Shown here piece after piece: positions 15,322 through 24,788 of a DNA stretch of 64,000 nucleotides. The notes below the pieces were generated by a model. It saw only the letters and a list, made by a program, of their open reading frames with translations, had not been told where the DNA came from and did no database searches. Source of the stretch: Paenibacillus sp. FSL R10-2734 (GTDB taxonomy: Bacteria > Bacillota > Bacilli > Paenibacillales > Paenibacillaceae). Positions within the stretch are counted from its first letter, which is position 1. Every line of letters begins with the position of its first letter. The stretch covers positions 3,534,001 through 3,598,000 of the forward strand of contig NZ_CP150170.1 of the NCBI RefSeq assembly GCF_037963865.1, written 5' to 3'. The position numbers were made by a program, and so were the translations under genes.

Positions 15322-15933
15322 TTGCCACGTAGCAAGGAACAGTTTGAAGAAATGCGCAATGCCACTAGGGAAAAAATTCATTCAGCTGCGATGAAGTTAT
15401 TTGTTCATCAAGGTTTCGGCTCTACGAATGTTCAAGAAATCGCGGATACAGCTGGCATTAGTATTGGGCTGCTGTATCGTCATTACAAAACGAAGGATCA
15501 GTTATTTAACGAATTGGTTGCCTACGCTGTTGAAGGATTGAAACGTAATATTACTTTTTTTGAATCCGATGATTCCCCTAAAAAGTTATTGGCACAGTTT
15601 GTCGACGAAGTCTACACTGACATGATTAATGGGGAGGAACTAGCCAATCTGCTGATCCTTATTAATCAATCACTATTAGCTGGAACTGTTACAGGCTCAA
15701 AACATTATGAAGAGATCCTCCATGTAAATGCCAGACTGCTTGATTCTACAGCACAGCTCATTCGCAAGGGTCAGCAGCTTGGGGAATTTCACTCGGGTGA
15801 TGCACAGGAAATGGCTGTCCTTTTTTATGCATCGATTCAAGGCTTGGCACAGATGAAAGTATTACTAAAGAGCAACTTTACTATGCCCTCGCCATCTATC
15901 CTCACCGCATTTCTATTGAAGGAAAGGAAGTGA
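15322..15933 (+). CDS. TetR family transcriptional regulator
   Basis: 203 residues from TTG 15322. The N-terminal helix-turn-helix is IHSAAMKLFVHQGFGSTNVQEIADTAGISIGLLYRHYKTKDQLF, the canonical TetR DNA-binding domain. The C-terminal ligand domain is helical and diverged. GGGAGCGG precedes the start. A 7-bp inverted repeat overlaps its promoter, so it most likely represses itself and the GNAT gene 7 bp downstream. The inducing ligand is unknown. Confidence 0.92.
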   Translation: MPRSKEQFEEMRNATREKIHSAAMKLFVHQGFGSTNVQEIADTAGISIGLLYRHYKTKDQLFNELVAYAVEGLKRNITFFESDDSPKKLLAQFVDEVYTDMINGEELANLLILINQSLLAGTVTGSKHYEEILHVNARLLDSTAQLIRKGQQLGEFHSGDAQEMAVLFYASIQGLAQMKVLLKSNFTMPSPSILTAFLLKERK

Positions 15934-15940
15934 CCCTGTC

Positions 15941-16534
15941 ATGATTAACGTGGTTAGAGCCGATCAAGCTGGACCTGATGTGAGGCGAGGAATATCTGAA
16001 ATATTCGCTGAGGGATTCACACAGTGGCTAGGGTATTTCTCTAAGGATCCGAAAAGGATTGCTGCTGCTTTCGCCCATATATTCGTTTTGAACCAATTTT
16101 ATGTGGCTTTATACAAGGGGCAAGTGGTCGGAATGGCTGCATGTACGGATGGAACTTCACCTTCAGTTAAACTGGATAAAAAGGAGCTTTGTAAACATTT
16201 GGGGTTTTATAGAGGTACTATGGCCAGTATTTTCTTGAAAAAAGAATTTGAAACTACCTTCGTTCAACCATCACCTGGTGTAGGCTCCATTGAATTTGTA
16301 GGAACGGCCGCCGAATTTAGGGGGCAAGGCGTAGCTTCGCAACTGATTCGTCAAATTCTTGAGTATACACCATATGACGTTTATTTAATTGAAGAAGTCG
16401 CAGATAGCAATATTCCAGCCATGAAACTCTATAATAAATTAGGTTTTGAAGAATACAAACGCAAGCAAATACCAATTAAACGTGCAAAGAAAATCGGGAT
16501 CAATTACGTTGTATCATTGAGGTATTCGAAATAA
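15941..16534 (+). CDS. GNAT family N-acetyltransferase
   Basis: 197 residues. The acetyl-CoA-binding segment is GTAAEFRGQGVASQLIRQIL (R-G-Q-G-x-A) near residues 125-145, followed by MKLYNKLGFEEYKR, the usual closing motif. The N-terminal half (LGYFSKDPKRIAAAFAHIF) is longer than in minimal GNATs. It forms a two-gene operon with the TetR regulator 7 bp upstream. Such pairs often modify and so neutralise the compound that the regulator senses; the compound is not known. Confidence 0.87.
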   Translation: MINVVRADQAGPDVRRGISEIFAEGFTQWLGYFSKDPKRIAAAFAHIFVLNQFYVALYKGQVVGMAACTDGTSPSVKLDKKELCKHLGFYRGTMASIFLKKEFETTFVQPSPGVGSIEFVGTAAEFRGQGVASQLIRQILEYTPYDVYLIEEVADSNIPAMKLYNKLGFEEYKRKQIPIKRAKKIGINYVVSLRYSK

Positions 16535-16629
16535 TGGAGATTAGAAAAATCTGAAGACAACAGCGGCCGGAAGTCCAAACATTCCCCGCAGTTACGACCG
16601 CCACCGTATAATATTTTCTTTAAATAAGA

Positions 16630-16667
16630 TTCTTAAAAAACTGCACTTTCTCCTTAAGAAAGTTCAT
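16630..16667 (+). promoter_or_regulatory. Candidate binding site of the response regulator (copy 1)
   Basis: TTCTTAAAAAACTGCAC (16630-16646) and CCTTAAGAAAGTTCAT (16652-16667), upstream of the two-component operon, match TTCTTAAATTCACTACAC and GCTTAAAAAAGTTCAT at 20242-20280, upstream of the binding-protein gene, with almost the same spacing. Shared tandem sites before the regulator and its transporter target suggest AraC-type activation. Confidence 0.5.
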
Positions 16668-16762
16668 CCCTGTAGAGACACCAAAGATTGTTTGTCTGTT
16701 ATCATTAGAATAAGTTTATTGTAATGCTGTGTGATGATTTTTTTAGGTAGGAGGACTGCAGC

Positions 16763-18364
16763 ATGAAGACAATTCGAGTACTGCTCGCTGATGATGAACC
16801 GGTGATATTACGTGGCTTAAAAAAACTGATCTCGTGGGAGAAGCTTGGAACTAGGATCGTTGGAGAAGCCAGTGATGGAATAGAGCTGAAACAACAGATT
16901 GAAGAACACAATCCTGACCTGATCATTAGTGATATAAGCATGCCTGGTTATACAGGAATAGATATCATTCGAGAGATTCATGAAGCTGGCAGGTCGGTAA
17001 AGGTTATTTTTATAAGCGCTTATCAGGAGTTTACTTATGCCCGTCAGGCATTGCAGTATGGTGCGCTAGATTACTTGGTGAAACCAGTGAATAAGAACCA
17101 GTTGGAGCAGGTTGTAAGCAAAGCTGTTTCTCTTATTCGTCAGGAGACTGAAGGAGAACGTAACAAAGAGAAGCTGAACCATTACGAACAGAGAAATCAC
17201 AGATTAACCATCGAAGAAATGCTCGACAAGCTGACGGACGGTAACAAAGGGACAGCGGATACCCTGCTTGATATGGGGATTATTGCGCTCAGTCGGTACG
17301 TTAGTATTTGTTTAGTAGAGACAGACGAGGCTTCAGGGCAGCCCTCAAGATGGGAGGAACGTGAACGTAAGCTGATTGACTTTGCGCTCTCTAATATTAT
17401 TAAAGAAACCGTAGAGCAAAGAGAGAATAGTTATATGTTCCGCAAAGGTGAACGTTTTTGCATTCTTCTTCAACATGAAGATTCGAAAGAACCAGAGAGA
17501 CTGGCAGAGGATCTGCACGGGAAAATAAATGATTTTCTAAAATTAAAGGTTTCTATTGGTGTGGGCAACACCGTTGACGGAATGGACGATGCGGATGATT
17601 CTTATCGTAATGCTTTGAAAGCGCTACAATGTAAGTATTTCGCTGGGTTAAATCGTGTCATCCCATATAGAAAGAAGGAGTTCGAAAACGAATCATTGAT
17701 CGTAACTCCTTTGTATGAAATCCAATCCGCACTAAGCATCGCCTTGAAATCTCAGAACAGAGAGCAAATCGCGCAAGAAAGCATACGATTATTTCAGAAG
17801 ATTCGGATCATGGCAGACGGGAATAGAAACCAAGCGGTGTCCACCGTTTATAATACGATCATTCAGCTTGAGCAGGAGCTTATTCATTTTGGAGTGGAGG
17901 CAGCTCCTTCAGTTCAGGATTCCAGCCCGATTCTAGAGCGAATGACTAGTCTTTCTACGTTCCAAGAAGTGGAGGAAGAATTCCGTATGATTCTATGTAA
18001 GCTGTCAGAGCAAATCGGCAGTCGTATGGGCAGCAAGGAGCTGAAGCAGCTTTCTCAGGTGAAGGCTTATATTGATGAGCATTATCCAGAAAATATTACG
18101 CTGGAGTCTATGGCAGGGATGATGTTTATGAATTCCTATTATTTCAGCAGCTTTTTTAAAAAGCATACGGGACAGAACTTTAAGAACTATGTAACCGAGG
18201 TCAGAATGAATCACGCACTCCGCCTTTTGCTGCAAAGCGATATGATGGTTTATGAAATTGCCGACAGTGTAGGATATAACAACGCTCGGCATTTTAGCGA
18301 TATGTTTAAGAAGAAATTTGGCAAACTGCCTCAAGAGTATAAGCAATCCTTAAAAAGCCAATAG
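16763..18364 (+). CDS. YesN-type response regulator with AraC DNA-binding domain
   Basis: 533 residues. Residues 1-120 are a receiver with acidic pocket DDE, phospho-acceptor D57 (LIISDISMPG) and K107 (YLVKPVN). The central 280 residues are a variable region, and residues 425-533 form two AraC helix-turn-helices (LESMAGMMFMNSYYFSSFFKK, VYEIADSVGYNNARHFSDMFKKKFG). It probably receives phosphate from the kinase 32 bp downstream and activates the adjacent sugar ABC transporter. GGAGGA precedes ATG 16763. Confidence 0.95.
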   Translation: MKTIRVLLADDEPVILRGLKKLISWEKLGTRIVGEASDGIELKQQIEEHNPDLIISDISMPGYTGIDIIREIHEAGRSVKVIFISAYQEFTYARQALQYGALDYLVKPVNKNQLEQVVSKAVSLIRQETEGERNKEKLNHYEQRNHRLTIEEMLDKLTDGNKGTADTLLDMGIIALSRYVSICLVETDEASGQPSRWEERERKLIDFALSNIIKETVEQRENSYMFRKGERFCILLQHEDSKEPERLAEDLHGKINDFLKLKVSIGVGNTVDGMDDADDSYRNALKALQCKYFAGLNRVIPYRKKEFENESLIVTPLYEIQSALSIALKSQNREQIAQESIRLFQKIRIMADGNRNQAVSTVYNTIIQLEQELIHFGVEAAPSVQDSSPILERMTSLSTFQEVEEEFRMILCKLSEQIGSRMGSKELKQLSQVKAYIDEHYPENITLESMAGMMFMNSYYFSSFFKKHTGQNFKNYVTEVRMNHALRLLLQSDMMVYEIADSVGYNNARHFSDMFKKKFGKLPQEYKQSLKSQ

Positions 18365-18396
18365 ACAGATGGATAACAAAGGGGATACCTTCATTC

Positions 18397-20178
18397 ATGC
18401 ATATCTGGGGACGAAGATCCAAAAGCATATTTGTTAAATTCTCAGCTTCATTTTTACTAGTCGGCCTGATTCCGTTAATTGCGCTCAGCTATATTTCAGT
18501 ACAGACATTCTCAGGATATGTCGAGCGTTACACTACAAGTAACTTGCAGCAAATGGTGCTATATATGAGTTATAACTTGAATTCTGCTTTTAATCAGTAC
18601 AATGAGGTCTCCAAACTGATGTATACGGGGCGTTATGAAGGCTTTATCGAGAGTTACTCGCAGAATCAGGCCTATAATGTAAATGAGCTGGAGCAGATTA
18701 ACACGATCCCTATTGAATCTTTTCTAAAAACGGTGCTCTACAGCGACCCTTATATCACCAGTGTTTATTTTCATAGGAAGTCGGATGATAAGCTATATTA
18801 TCAGGAAAAAGAAAACAAAGGGATCAACTTCGATCTGTTGCCCTATAAAGAGTGGTTAACAGAAATGGCCCCGAATCCTTCTAAAGTAGCCATATTCCCA
18901 ACTCATTCCGAGGATTATTTCATAGGCTCAAAACGTAATGTATTCACGATTGGTCGTACGCTGATTGATATTTCCGGGCGTGTTACCAAAGAACCTAAGG
19001 TCGTAGGGACCTTATTTATGGACGTGGATACATCACTATTTAACCAGTTCTTTAGGGAGCTAAATCTCGGTGAACAGGATGATCTGTTTCTGCTAGATGG
19101 CGATGGAAATGTATATTTCACGAATGAGAACCTATCAGAGAACGGTGAGGAGCAGCAAGCCAAGAAAGATGAGAAAATGATCGTTCTCAGTGAGGACATT
19201 CCCTTCCTTAATGGTACTGTGACTGCAAGAATACATAAGTCCGATTTGTTTGACCAGCTTTTTTCCGCCCGAACGACCGTGTTTATAGCGATGTTTATTT
19301 GTGCGATTGTAATGATCATCATGGGAGTCTGGTTCTCTAGGCGTCTGGCTGCCCCGATTCGGAACTTAATTAAGCAAATGGCCATCGTAGAATCCGGTAA
19401 TTTAGATACCCAGATGATCGTAAATAGCAATGACGAGATGGGAAGACTCAGTCATGGTTTCAATCGAATGGTTGAACGACTGCAAGCCTATATTGATGAA
19501 GCCTACGTTGCCCAGATCAAGCAGAAGCAAACCGAGTTAAATGCATTGAAAAGCCAGATTCGTCCTCATTATTTATACAACACATTGGAAGTCATTCGAA
19601 TGAATGCGGTGGATAAAGATAATGACGAGGTCGCAGATATGATATTATCGCTCTCCAACCAGCTGAAATATGTAATTGACTATGGAGAGGATAAGGTAAG
19701 CCTCCGTCAGGAGCTCGAGCATTTACGGGATTATTTCTACATTATTTCTGTTCGATATGAGAATAAATTTGAGCTTGTTGTTGATCTTTCTCCTGAAGTG
19801 GATTTGAACTGGTACATTCTGAAATTGTCTCTACAGCCGATTGTTGAAAATGCTATACAGCATGGCTTGCGCAGTCAGGGAAGAGGGACAGTTGGGCTGA
19901 CGATTGAAAAGAAGGATGAAATGCTGCTGGTTACGATCTATGACGATGGAATTGGAATGAACAAGGAAAAGGTGCAGCAGCTATCTGAAACCTTAGAGGA
20001 GCCTAGTTCGCCCAGCAAAAATGTCGGCTTAAAAAATGTGCAAGAACGGATTCGTACAGTGTATGGTGTGGAATACGGGTTGTCCATCAGCAGTCGGGAG
20101 CATATTGGGACATCCATTCTGTTGTTGTTTCCGATTGTAGAGAACCCGTATAAATTTGTAGATGGGGAGAACGAATAA
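18397..20178 (+). CDS. YesM-type sensor histidine kinase
   Basis: 593 residues: a transmembrane helix near 15-35, an extracellular sensory domain of about 250 residues, a second helix near 293-313 (FIAMFICAIVMIIMG), a HAMP linker (RRLAAPIRNLIKQMA), a LytS/YesM-type kinase core with H391 in SQIRPHYLYNTLEVI, and an ATP-binding domain with N (PIVENAIQHG) and G boxes (DDGIGM, VGLKNVQERI). It probably senses an extracellular xylo-oligosaccharide or the loaded binding protein, and phosphorylates the upstream regulator. The two genes are co-transcribed. Confidence 0.95.
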   Translation: MHIWGRRSKSIFVKFSASFLLVGLIPLIALSYISVQTFSGYVERYTTSNLQQMVLYMSYNLNSAFNQYNEVSKLMYTGRYEGFIESYSQNQAYNVNELEQINTIPIESFLKTVLYSDPYITSVYFHRKSDDKLYYQEKENKGINFDLLPYKEWLTEMAPNPSKVAIFPTHSEDYFIGSKRNVFTIGRTLIDISGRVTKEPKVVGTLFMDVDTSLFNQFFRELNLGEQDDLFLLDGDGNVYFTNENLSENGEEQQAKKDEKMIVLSEDIPFLNGTVTARIHKSDLFDQLFSARTTVFIAMFICAIVMIIMGVWFSRRLAAPIRNLIKQMAIVESGNLDTQMIVNSNDEMGRLSHGFNRMVERLQAYIDEAYVAQIKQKQTELNALKSQIRPHYLYNTLEVIRMNAVDKDNDEVADMILSLSNQLKYVIDYGEDKVSLRQELEHLRDYFYIISVRYENKFELVVDLSPEVDLNWYILKLSLQPIVENAIQHGLRSQGRGTVGLTIEKKDEMLLVTIYDDGIGMNKEKVQQLSETLEEPSSPSKNVGLKNVQERIRTVYGVEYGLSISSREHIGTSILLLFPIVENPYKFVDGENE

Positions 20179-20191
20179 AGGGATATGCGAT

Positions 20192-20224
20192 GAGCGGAAG
20201 GCTGCGGTCTTTCGTTCTTTTTTT
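20192..20224 (+). terminator. Terminator after the kinase gene
   Basis: GAGCGGAAG-GCTGCGGT-CTTTCGTTC forms a 9-bp stem with three G-U pairs, followed by eight Ts. It separates the regulator operon from the transporter genes. Confidence 0.7.
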
Positions 20225-20241
20225 TGAAATATCCTGAATAC

Positions 20242-20280
20242 TTCTTAAATTCACTACACATCCTGCTTAAAAAAGTTCAT
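20242..20280 (+). promoter_or_regulatory. Candidate binding site of the response regulator (copy 2)
   Basis: TTCTTAAATTCACTACAC and GCTTAAAAAAGTTCAT repeat the arrangement at 16630-16667. TATAAT follows at 20291-20296, ten bases after the second half, so a bound activator would sit over a poor -35 region, as AraC-type activators do. Confidence 0.5.
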
Positions 20281-20316
20281 TCAACCGATCTATAATGAAT
20301 GCTATTCTATTAGCAA

Positions 20317-20330
20317 CGGAAACGCTTTCG
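20317..20330 (+). promoter_or_regulatory. Candidate catabolite-response element (cre)
   Basis: CGGAAACGCTTTCG has the AACG-CTTT core and near-dyad shape of CcpA sites and lies just downstream of the likely transcription start of the binding-protein gene, where CcpA would repress during growth on glucose. The outer T/A positions of the consensus are not matched. Confidence 0.45.
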
Positions 20331-20394
20331 AGAGATGATGCGCACATCTTGCTTCAGTTTCCACAGTGTATACAAAAGGGGAGGCTACTAAGTT

Positions 20395-21744
20395 ATGTAT
20401 AAAAAAACAATGATGAAATTATCCGTAATGTTACTCGCTACAACGACAGTTCTCACTGCTTGCGGTGGAAATAATAATAATGCCAGCAATAGTGCTGGAA
20501 ATAAACCAGCATCTGAAACACCTGCAAATACGACACAAGAGACGAAGAAAGAGGTTAGCTTTACGATTGGATACGCATCTGGGGACCCGGCAACTAAAAA
20601 GGCTATTGCTGATACAGTCAAAAAGTTCACCGAAGCTAATCCGAACGTCACCATCAAAGATTTAAGCGAAACTTCATCCGCTGCCTATCTCGACTGGCTC
20701 AAAACAAAAGATGCGGTGGGTGAATTCCCAGACCTGGTGGAAATGCGTGATACTGAAGTCTTTGCCGATGCAGGGAAAATCGTGGAATTGCCTTCAGATT
20801 TGCTAGATTTGTTCGAAGCTCCACCTCAAGTGGATGGAAAGGTGTGGAATGCTCCGCTGCAAGTGAATGCACCTCAAGGAATCATCTACAGTAAAAAAGC
20901 ATATGCGGACGCAGGGATCACAGAGCTTCCCAAAACGTATGACGAATTCATCGCCATTCAAGAAAAATTGAAAACATCGGGCATTACTCCGATTGTAGTA
21001 GGCGGAAAAGATATTTTCCACATGGGCTTCTGGGTTAACAAATTTTTGATTGATGATGTGTACACTAAGGATCCAGATTGGAACTCCAAACGTACGGCCA
21101 AAACCGTCAGCTTCACGGATGCAAATGTAGTTCAAGCCATGACGGATTTTAAAGATTTGTTTAAAAATTATGTCGATAAAGGCTGGCTGAGCACGGGCGA
21201 TAACCAAACGGCTTCGATTCTCGTTTCAGGTAAGGCAGCACAGTTGTACTCCGGTACATGGATGTTTACACAAATCGCAGAAGCTGACCCGAGCTTCGAA
21301 TTCGGATTCTATGGTCTTCCTGACCGTGAAGGGAAAATCAATGTGATTGGTCTTCCGTCGCCAGCAGGCTGGTCCTTATCCACTGAAGCCGCTAAAGATG
21401 CTGATAAAACAGAAGCGATCAAACAATTCATCCGGTTCTTCTTTGCGCCAGAACAGTATTCGAGTTATTTAGCAACGATTAACGCGATTCCATCCACTAA
21501 AGAGAAAGTAACTTATGATACAAGCGAACAAATGCAAGTCGCTTTGGATCTTATTTCAGACCCGAATGTTGTTAAATCCTTAGCGATCAACAACTGGTGG
21601 GGAGATAACTTGATCCCTCCACAGTTCCGTAACTGGTATTACAAGTTGCTACAGGATCTTGTTGTGAAGGATGGAGAAGTAACTAAATATATGCAGGATG
21701 CGGATACAGAATATGACAACCAAGTGAAAGCTAATCAGATGTAA
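20395..21744 (+). CDS. Carbohydrate ABC transporter substrate-binding lipoprotein
   Basis: 449 residues with a lipoprotein signal (MMKLSVMLLATTTVLTAC, lipid-bearing C23), then an Asn/Ser/Thr-rich linker and an extracellular solute-binding family 1 fold (DPATKKAIADTVKKFTEANPNVTI, NAPQGIIYSKKAYADAG). Together with the two permeases it forms a CUT1-type importer. The GH52 beta-xylosidase nearby suggests the substrate is xylobiose or a xylo-oligosaccharide. No ATPase gene is in the locus, so a shared MsmX-type ATPase encoded elsewhere would be needed. Confidence 0.93.
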   Translation: MYKKTMMKLSVMLLATTTVLTACGGNNNNASNSAGNKPASETPANTTQETKKEVSFTIGYASGDPATKKAIADTVKKFTEANPNVTIKDLSETSSAAYLDWLKTKDAVGEFPDLVEMRDTEVFADAGKIVELPSDLLDLFEAPPQVDGKVWNAPLQVNAPQGIIYSKKAYADAGITELPKTYDEFIAIQEKLKTSGITPIVVGGKDIFHMGFWVNKFLIDDVYTKDPDWNSKRTAKTVSFTDANVVQAMTDFKDLFKNYVDKGWLSTGDNQTASILVSGKAAQLYSGTWMFTQIAEADPSFEFGFYGLPDREGKINVIGLPSPAGWSLSTEAAKDADKTEAIKQFIRFFFAPEQYSSYLATINAIPSTKEKVTYDTSEQMQVALDLISDPNVVKSLAINNWWGDNLIPPQFRNWYYKLLQDLVVKDGEVTKYMQDADTEYDNQVKANQM

Positions 21745-21758
21745 GAGCAGCGCCTGTT

Positions 21759-21790
21759 AGAGAGCCTCTGCTGCTGCAGAGGTTCTCTTT
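21759..21790 (+). terminator. Hairpin between binding-protein and permease genes
   Basis: AGAGAGCCTCTG-CTGCTG-CAGAGGTTCTCT forms a 12-bp stem with one G-U pair, followed by TTT. Stems like this often lower expression of permeases relative to the binding protein by partial termination and by protecting the 3' end of the first message. Confidence 0.65.
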
Positions 21791-21824
21791 ATAATAAGCG
21801 CGTCTTAAAGGAGGGAGAAGAGCT

Positions 21825-22763
21825 ATGGCTACATCCGCAGTAAATGCTGACAAGTCATTGATAACCACTGTGAACCAGAAAAAGAAAAAGAAAAAGTGGC
21901 AGTCTTACGCACTGCTGTTCATATTACCATCATTTATTTTGTACACAATGTTCGTCATCGTCCCTACGGTGGGGAGTGTCTATTTAAGCTTTACCTCGTG
22001 GGATGGCATAAGTAACGATGTGAGATATATCGGCTTTGCTAACTTCGTGGAAATATGGAATAGTCCAAGGGTGCATAATGCGCTGAAAAATACGATGGTC
22101 ATGACTATTTCACTTGTTGTACTCGAGAATATTGCAGCCATTGCAATGGCAATGATGGTCGACAAGGTGCGCTGGTTCCGGAATTTATTCAGAAGTGTAT
22201 TTTATTTTCCTACGCTCCTTAGTGGGATCGTAATGGGCTTTGTTTGGGCGATGATTCTGAATTACAATTTTGGTGTATTTAATCAGATTCTGGAGTCTGT
22301 CGGTCTCGGAAGCTGGATTGTGGATTGGCTGGGCAACCCTAAATACGCGATGCTATCGATTGTTTTGTCTACCGTTTGGAAAAGTGCGGGCTATTATATG
22401 ATCATCTATCTCGCCGGATTGCAGGGGATACCGCAGGAATTGAATGAAGCGGCCAGCATAGATGGAGCAGGTGGATGGCAACAGTTCCGGCACATCACAT
22501 TTCCACTACTTGCTGGGTCAATGACAGTGTGTATGGTACTTTCTATGATCAGTGCACTGAAGATTTTTGATCAGATAGCGGTGATGACAGATGGTGGCCC
22601 GGGATTTGAGACGGAGACATTAACTTATATTATTTATAAAGTAGGGTTTGGTGAATTAAGGCAAGGCTTTGGTACTGCGCTAGCGATGGTCTTATTCTTA
22701 ATCATATTGATTATTACAGTCTTCCAAGTGAAGGTTCTCCAGAAGCGGGAGGTGCAGCTCTAA
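21825..22763 (+). CDS. Sugar ABC transporter permease (MalF/UgpA type)
   Basis: 312 residues with six membrane helices after a lysine-rich cytoplasmic start (KKKKKKWQSYALLF). The EAA loop that docks the ATPase is ELNEAASIDGAGGWQQFRHITFPLL near residues 208-232. GGAGGGAG precedes ATG. It pairs with the second permease, whose ATG begins one base after this stop codon. It moves the sugar delivered by the lipoprotein. Confidence 0.94.
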   Translation: MATSAVNADKSLITTVNQKKKKKKWQSYALLFILPSFILYTMFVIVPTVGSVYLSFTSWDGISNDVRYIGFANFVEIWNSPRVHNALKNTMVMTISLVVLENIAAIAMAMMVDKVRWFRNLFRSVFYFPTLLSGIVMGFVWAMILNYNFGVFNQILESVGLGSWIVDWLGNPKYAMLSIVLSTVWKSAGYYMIIYLAGLQGIPQELNEAASIDGAGGWQQFRHITFPLLAGSMTVCMVLSMISALKIFDQIAVMTDGGPGFETETLTYIIYKVGFGELRQGFGTALAMVLFLIILIITVFQVKVLQKREVQL

Positions 22764-22764
22764 G

Positions 22765-23601
22765 ATGACTATGCAGACACGCAGAAGAGTTGGGCAAATC
22801 GCACTTTTTATTGTTACATTAGTAGTGGCCATTATATTTTTCTTTCCTATTTTCTTTAATTTGATGTCGGCCTTTAAGAGTAATGCAGAGATTATGAAGG
22901 ATGCTATTGCGTTTCCGAAAACACTTTATTTGGACAGCTTTAAATACCTGTTGACTGAAACAGAGTTTCCACGAGCGATTCTGAATAGTCTGATTTTGAC
23001 AGCGGTGTCCATTGCCGCACAGGTCTTGATCATTCCGATGGCAGGTTATGCTATTGAGCGTAGAAATGCTAGATGGACTCGCTTCATGTTCGTATACTTT
23101 TTGGCTGGAATGATGATTCCCTTTCAGGCATACATGATACCTTTGTTCAAAGAGCTTAGAATGCTTGGATTGTACGGCAGCCTTGCAGGGCCGATTCTTA
23201 TTTACGTGGCCGGTGCGGTTGGCTTCGGATGTCTGCTTTATACCAGCTTTGTAAAAGGAATACCTAGAGAAATTGAAGAGGCGGCTGAGATTGATGGCTG
23301 CTCGAGGTACGGGATATTCTGGAGAATTGTCTTCCCACTGCTAGGGCCTGTTACAGCGAGTATGGTCGTCTTGAACGGACTTGGAATCTGGAATGATTTC
23401 CTGATGCCGATGTTGGTATTGCCTTCAGGACAGGCTAAGACTATGGTCGTTGAAATTTATCGTTACATTGGAGAATTCTCTTCACGTTGGGATATGATTT
23501 TTGCGGGAACTGCGATGTCGGTTGTGCCTGTGTTGATTGTATTTATTGCCTTGCAGAAGTATTTTGTTAAGGGAATTGCATCAGGGGCGACGAAAGGGTA
23601 G
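22765..23601 (+). CDS. Sugar ABC transporter permease (MalG/UgpE type)
   Basis: 278 residues with six membrane helices and the EAA loop EIEEAAEIDGCSRYGIFWRIVFPLL near residues 170-194. The one-base gap from the preceding permease shows translational coupling. It is the second half of the membrane channel of the proposed xylo-oligosaccharide importer. Confidence 0.94.
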   Translation: MTMQTRRRVGQIALFIVTLVVAIIFFFPIFFNLMSAFKSNAEIMKDAIAFPKTLYLDSFKYLLTETEFPRAILNSLILTAVSIAAQVLIIPMAGYAIERRNARWTRFMFVYFLAGMMIPFQAYMIPLFKELRMLGLYGSLAGPILIYVAGAVGFGCLLYTSFVKGIPREIEEAAEIDGCSRYGIFWRIVFPLLGPVTASMVVLNGLGIWNDFLMPMLVLPSGQAKTMVVEIYRYIGEFSSRWDMIFAGTAMSVVPVLIVFIALQKYFVKGIASGATKG

Positions 23602-23632
23602 TTCTGTGCAGAGGTAGGATTGGAGTATGTAT

Positions 23633-23683
23633 AAAGGGATGTATCCTGTACCCCTAAGTGGGCAGCGGGATACATCCCTTTTT
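23633..23683. terminator. Bidirectional terminator between the permease and AraC genes
   Basis: AAAGGGATGTATCC / GGATACATCCCTTT, a 14-bp perfect stem with a 21-base loop. A-run on one side and T-run on the other let it stop both the permease operon and the convergent AraC gene. Confidence 0.85.
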
Positions 23684-23701
23684 GTATACAAAAAATGATC
23701 G

Positions 23702-24616
23702 TTAAAGCGTGCTTGGATTTGCTGTTAAGCGTCGGTAGCCCATCGGTGGAAGCCCTGTCCAGCGCTTAAATTGCTTGCTGAAATGAGAGACATCACGGTA
23801 CCCAAGTCGATAGGCAACGGATTCAACGGATAGATTATTGTCCATAAGCAGCAGTTTGGCGTGACGAATGATCAAGCGGGACAAATATTGTCTTGGCGAC
23901 ATGCCATAGATTTGGTGAAAAGCACGATTACAGTGAGTAGTGCTATATCCGAGCTTGGCAGCAATGTTCTCAATTCCGCCGCCTCTTTCGCCTGTGACCA
24001 CCGCCGTAGTGACTGATTCTTGCAGCAACTCCTCAATAGCGTTAGCAAGAGCAACAGTATTTTCTGTAGCTTTTGTATCGGCTGGGAGAGGCATTTCCGA
24101 AAGCACCCAACCGCTGAGCGCGGTCAGAAGCTGCAGGGAAGCATGCAGTGTAATCAGGCGATTTCTATGTGTGTCCTTTGACTCTGACAAGATGGAAGAA
24201 TTAATGATTACGTCTAGAGCGGAACGGATGGCCAGCAGCTCAGGGGTGTTCCCGCTCAGGCTAACAGCATCTGCTGTGAGTAAGGCGCGCCGTAAAATTA
24301 GATCGTCGATATCAAAATGCAGGCAGTAATAAGACATGTCATAGCTGGCATTTGAACCAAGACTGCTATGTTCAACGCCAGGGCGAATGAACAAAATATC
24401 GCCGCTTTGTTGTACAAAAGACTTATTGCCGACCATCATATGCTGCTCACCCTGAAGTACTACGTTTATCTCAAACATCGGATGGGTATGAACCGGATAT
24501 CGCCAATCCGAATTCACTTTTCGCCAATGCGCGGCGAAAATATGAAAGGCTGCTTGAATGTCTGGAGACATTTGACCGTCTATAGAATTATGAAAGGCGG
24601 GATCATTTGAGATCAT
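23702..24616 (-). CDS. AraC family transcriptional regulator with cupin sensor
   Basis: 304 residues. The N-terminal cupin-like sugar-sensing domain shows HTHPMFEINVVLQGEQHMMV and GDILFIRPGVEHS. The C-terminal DNA-binding domain has two helix-turn-helices (GGIENIAAKLGYSTTHCNRAF, VESVAYRLGYRDVSHFSKQFKRWTG). It is divergent from the beta-xylosidase gene and likely controls it. A TATAAT-like -10 box for it is on the minus strand at 24649-24654. Confidence 0.92.
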   Translation of the reverse strand: MISNDPAFHNSIDGQMSPDIQAAFHIFAAHWRKVNSDWRYPVHTHPMFEINVVLQGEQHMMVGNKSFVQQSGDILFIRPGVEHSSLGSNASYDMSYYCLHFDIDDLILRRALLTADAVSLSGNTPELLAIRSALDVIINSSILSESKDTHRNRLITLHASLQLLTALSGWVLSEMPLPADTKATENTVALANAIEELLQESVTTAVVTGERGGGIENIAAKLGYSTTHCNRAFHQIYGMSPRQYLSRLIIRHAKLLLMDNNLSVESVAYRLGYRDVSHFSKQFKRWTGLPPMGYRRLTANPSTL

Positions 24617-24788
24617 TACAATCCTCTTTTACTGTAAAGTTTGGCTTCATTATAACATAGGTTTTTGTCGATGTTTGATTTGCCCAAATAATAGACTGCT
24701 TTAACCCTGTTGCACTTCTAGGAATATCGCTAACATGTAGCTATAGCCCGGTTGGAACCGGTATTAAGCGGAGGGAGTGCATTCACTT

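Noticed and set aside
16535..16762. Small RNA or riboswitch before the response regulator
   Set aside because: Apart from the tandem box nothing structured was seen; the hairpin-like GC part near 16560-16610 has no clear pairing or T-run.
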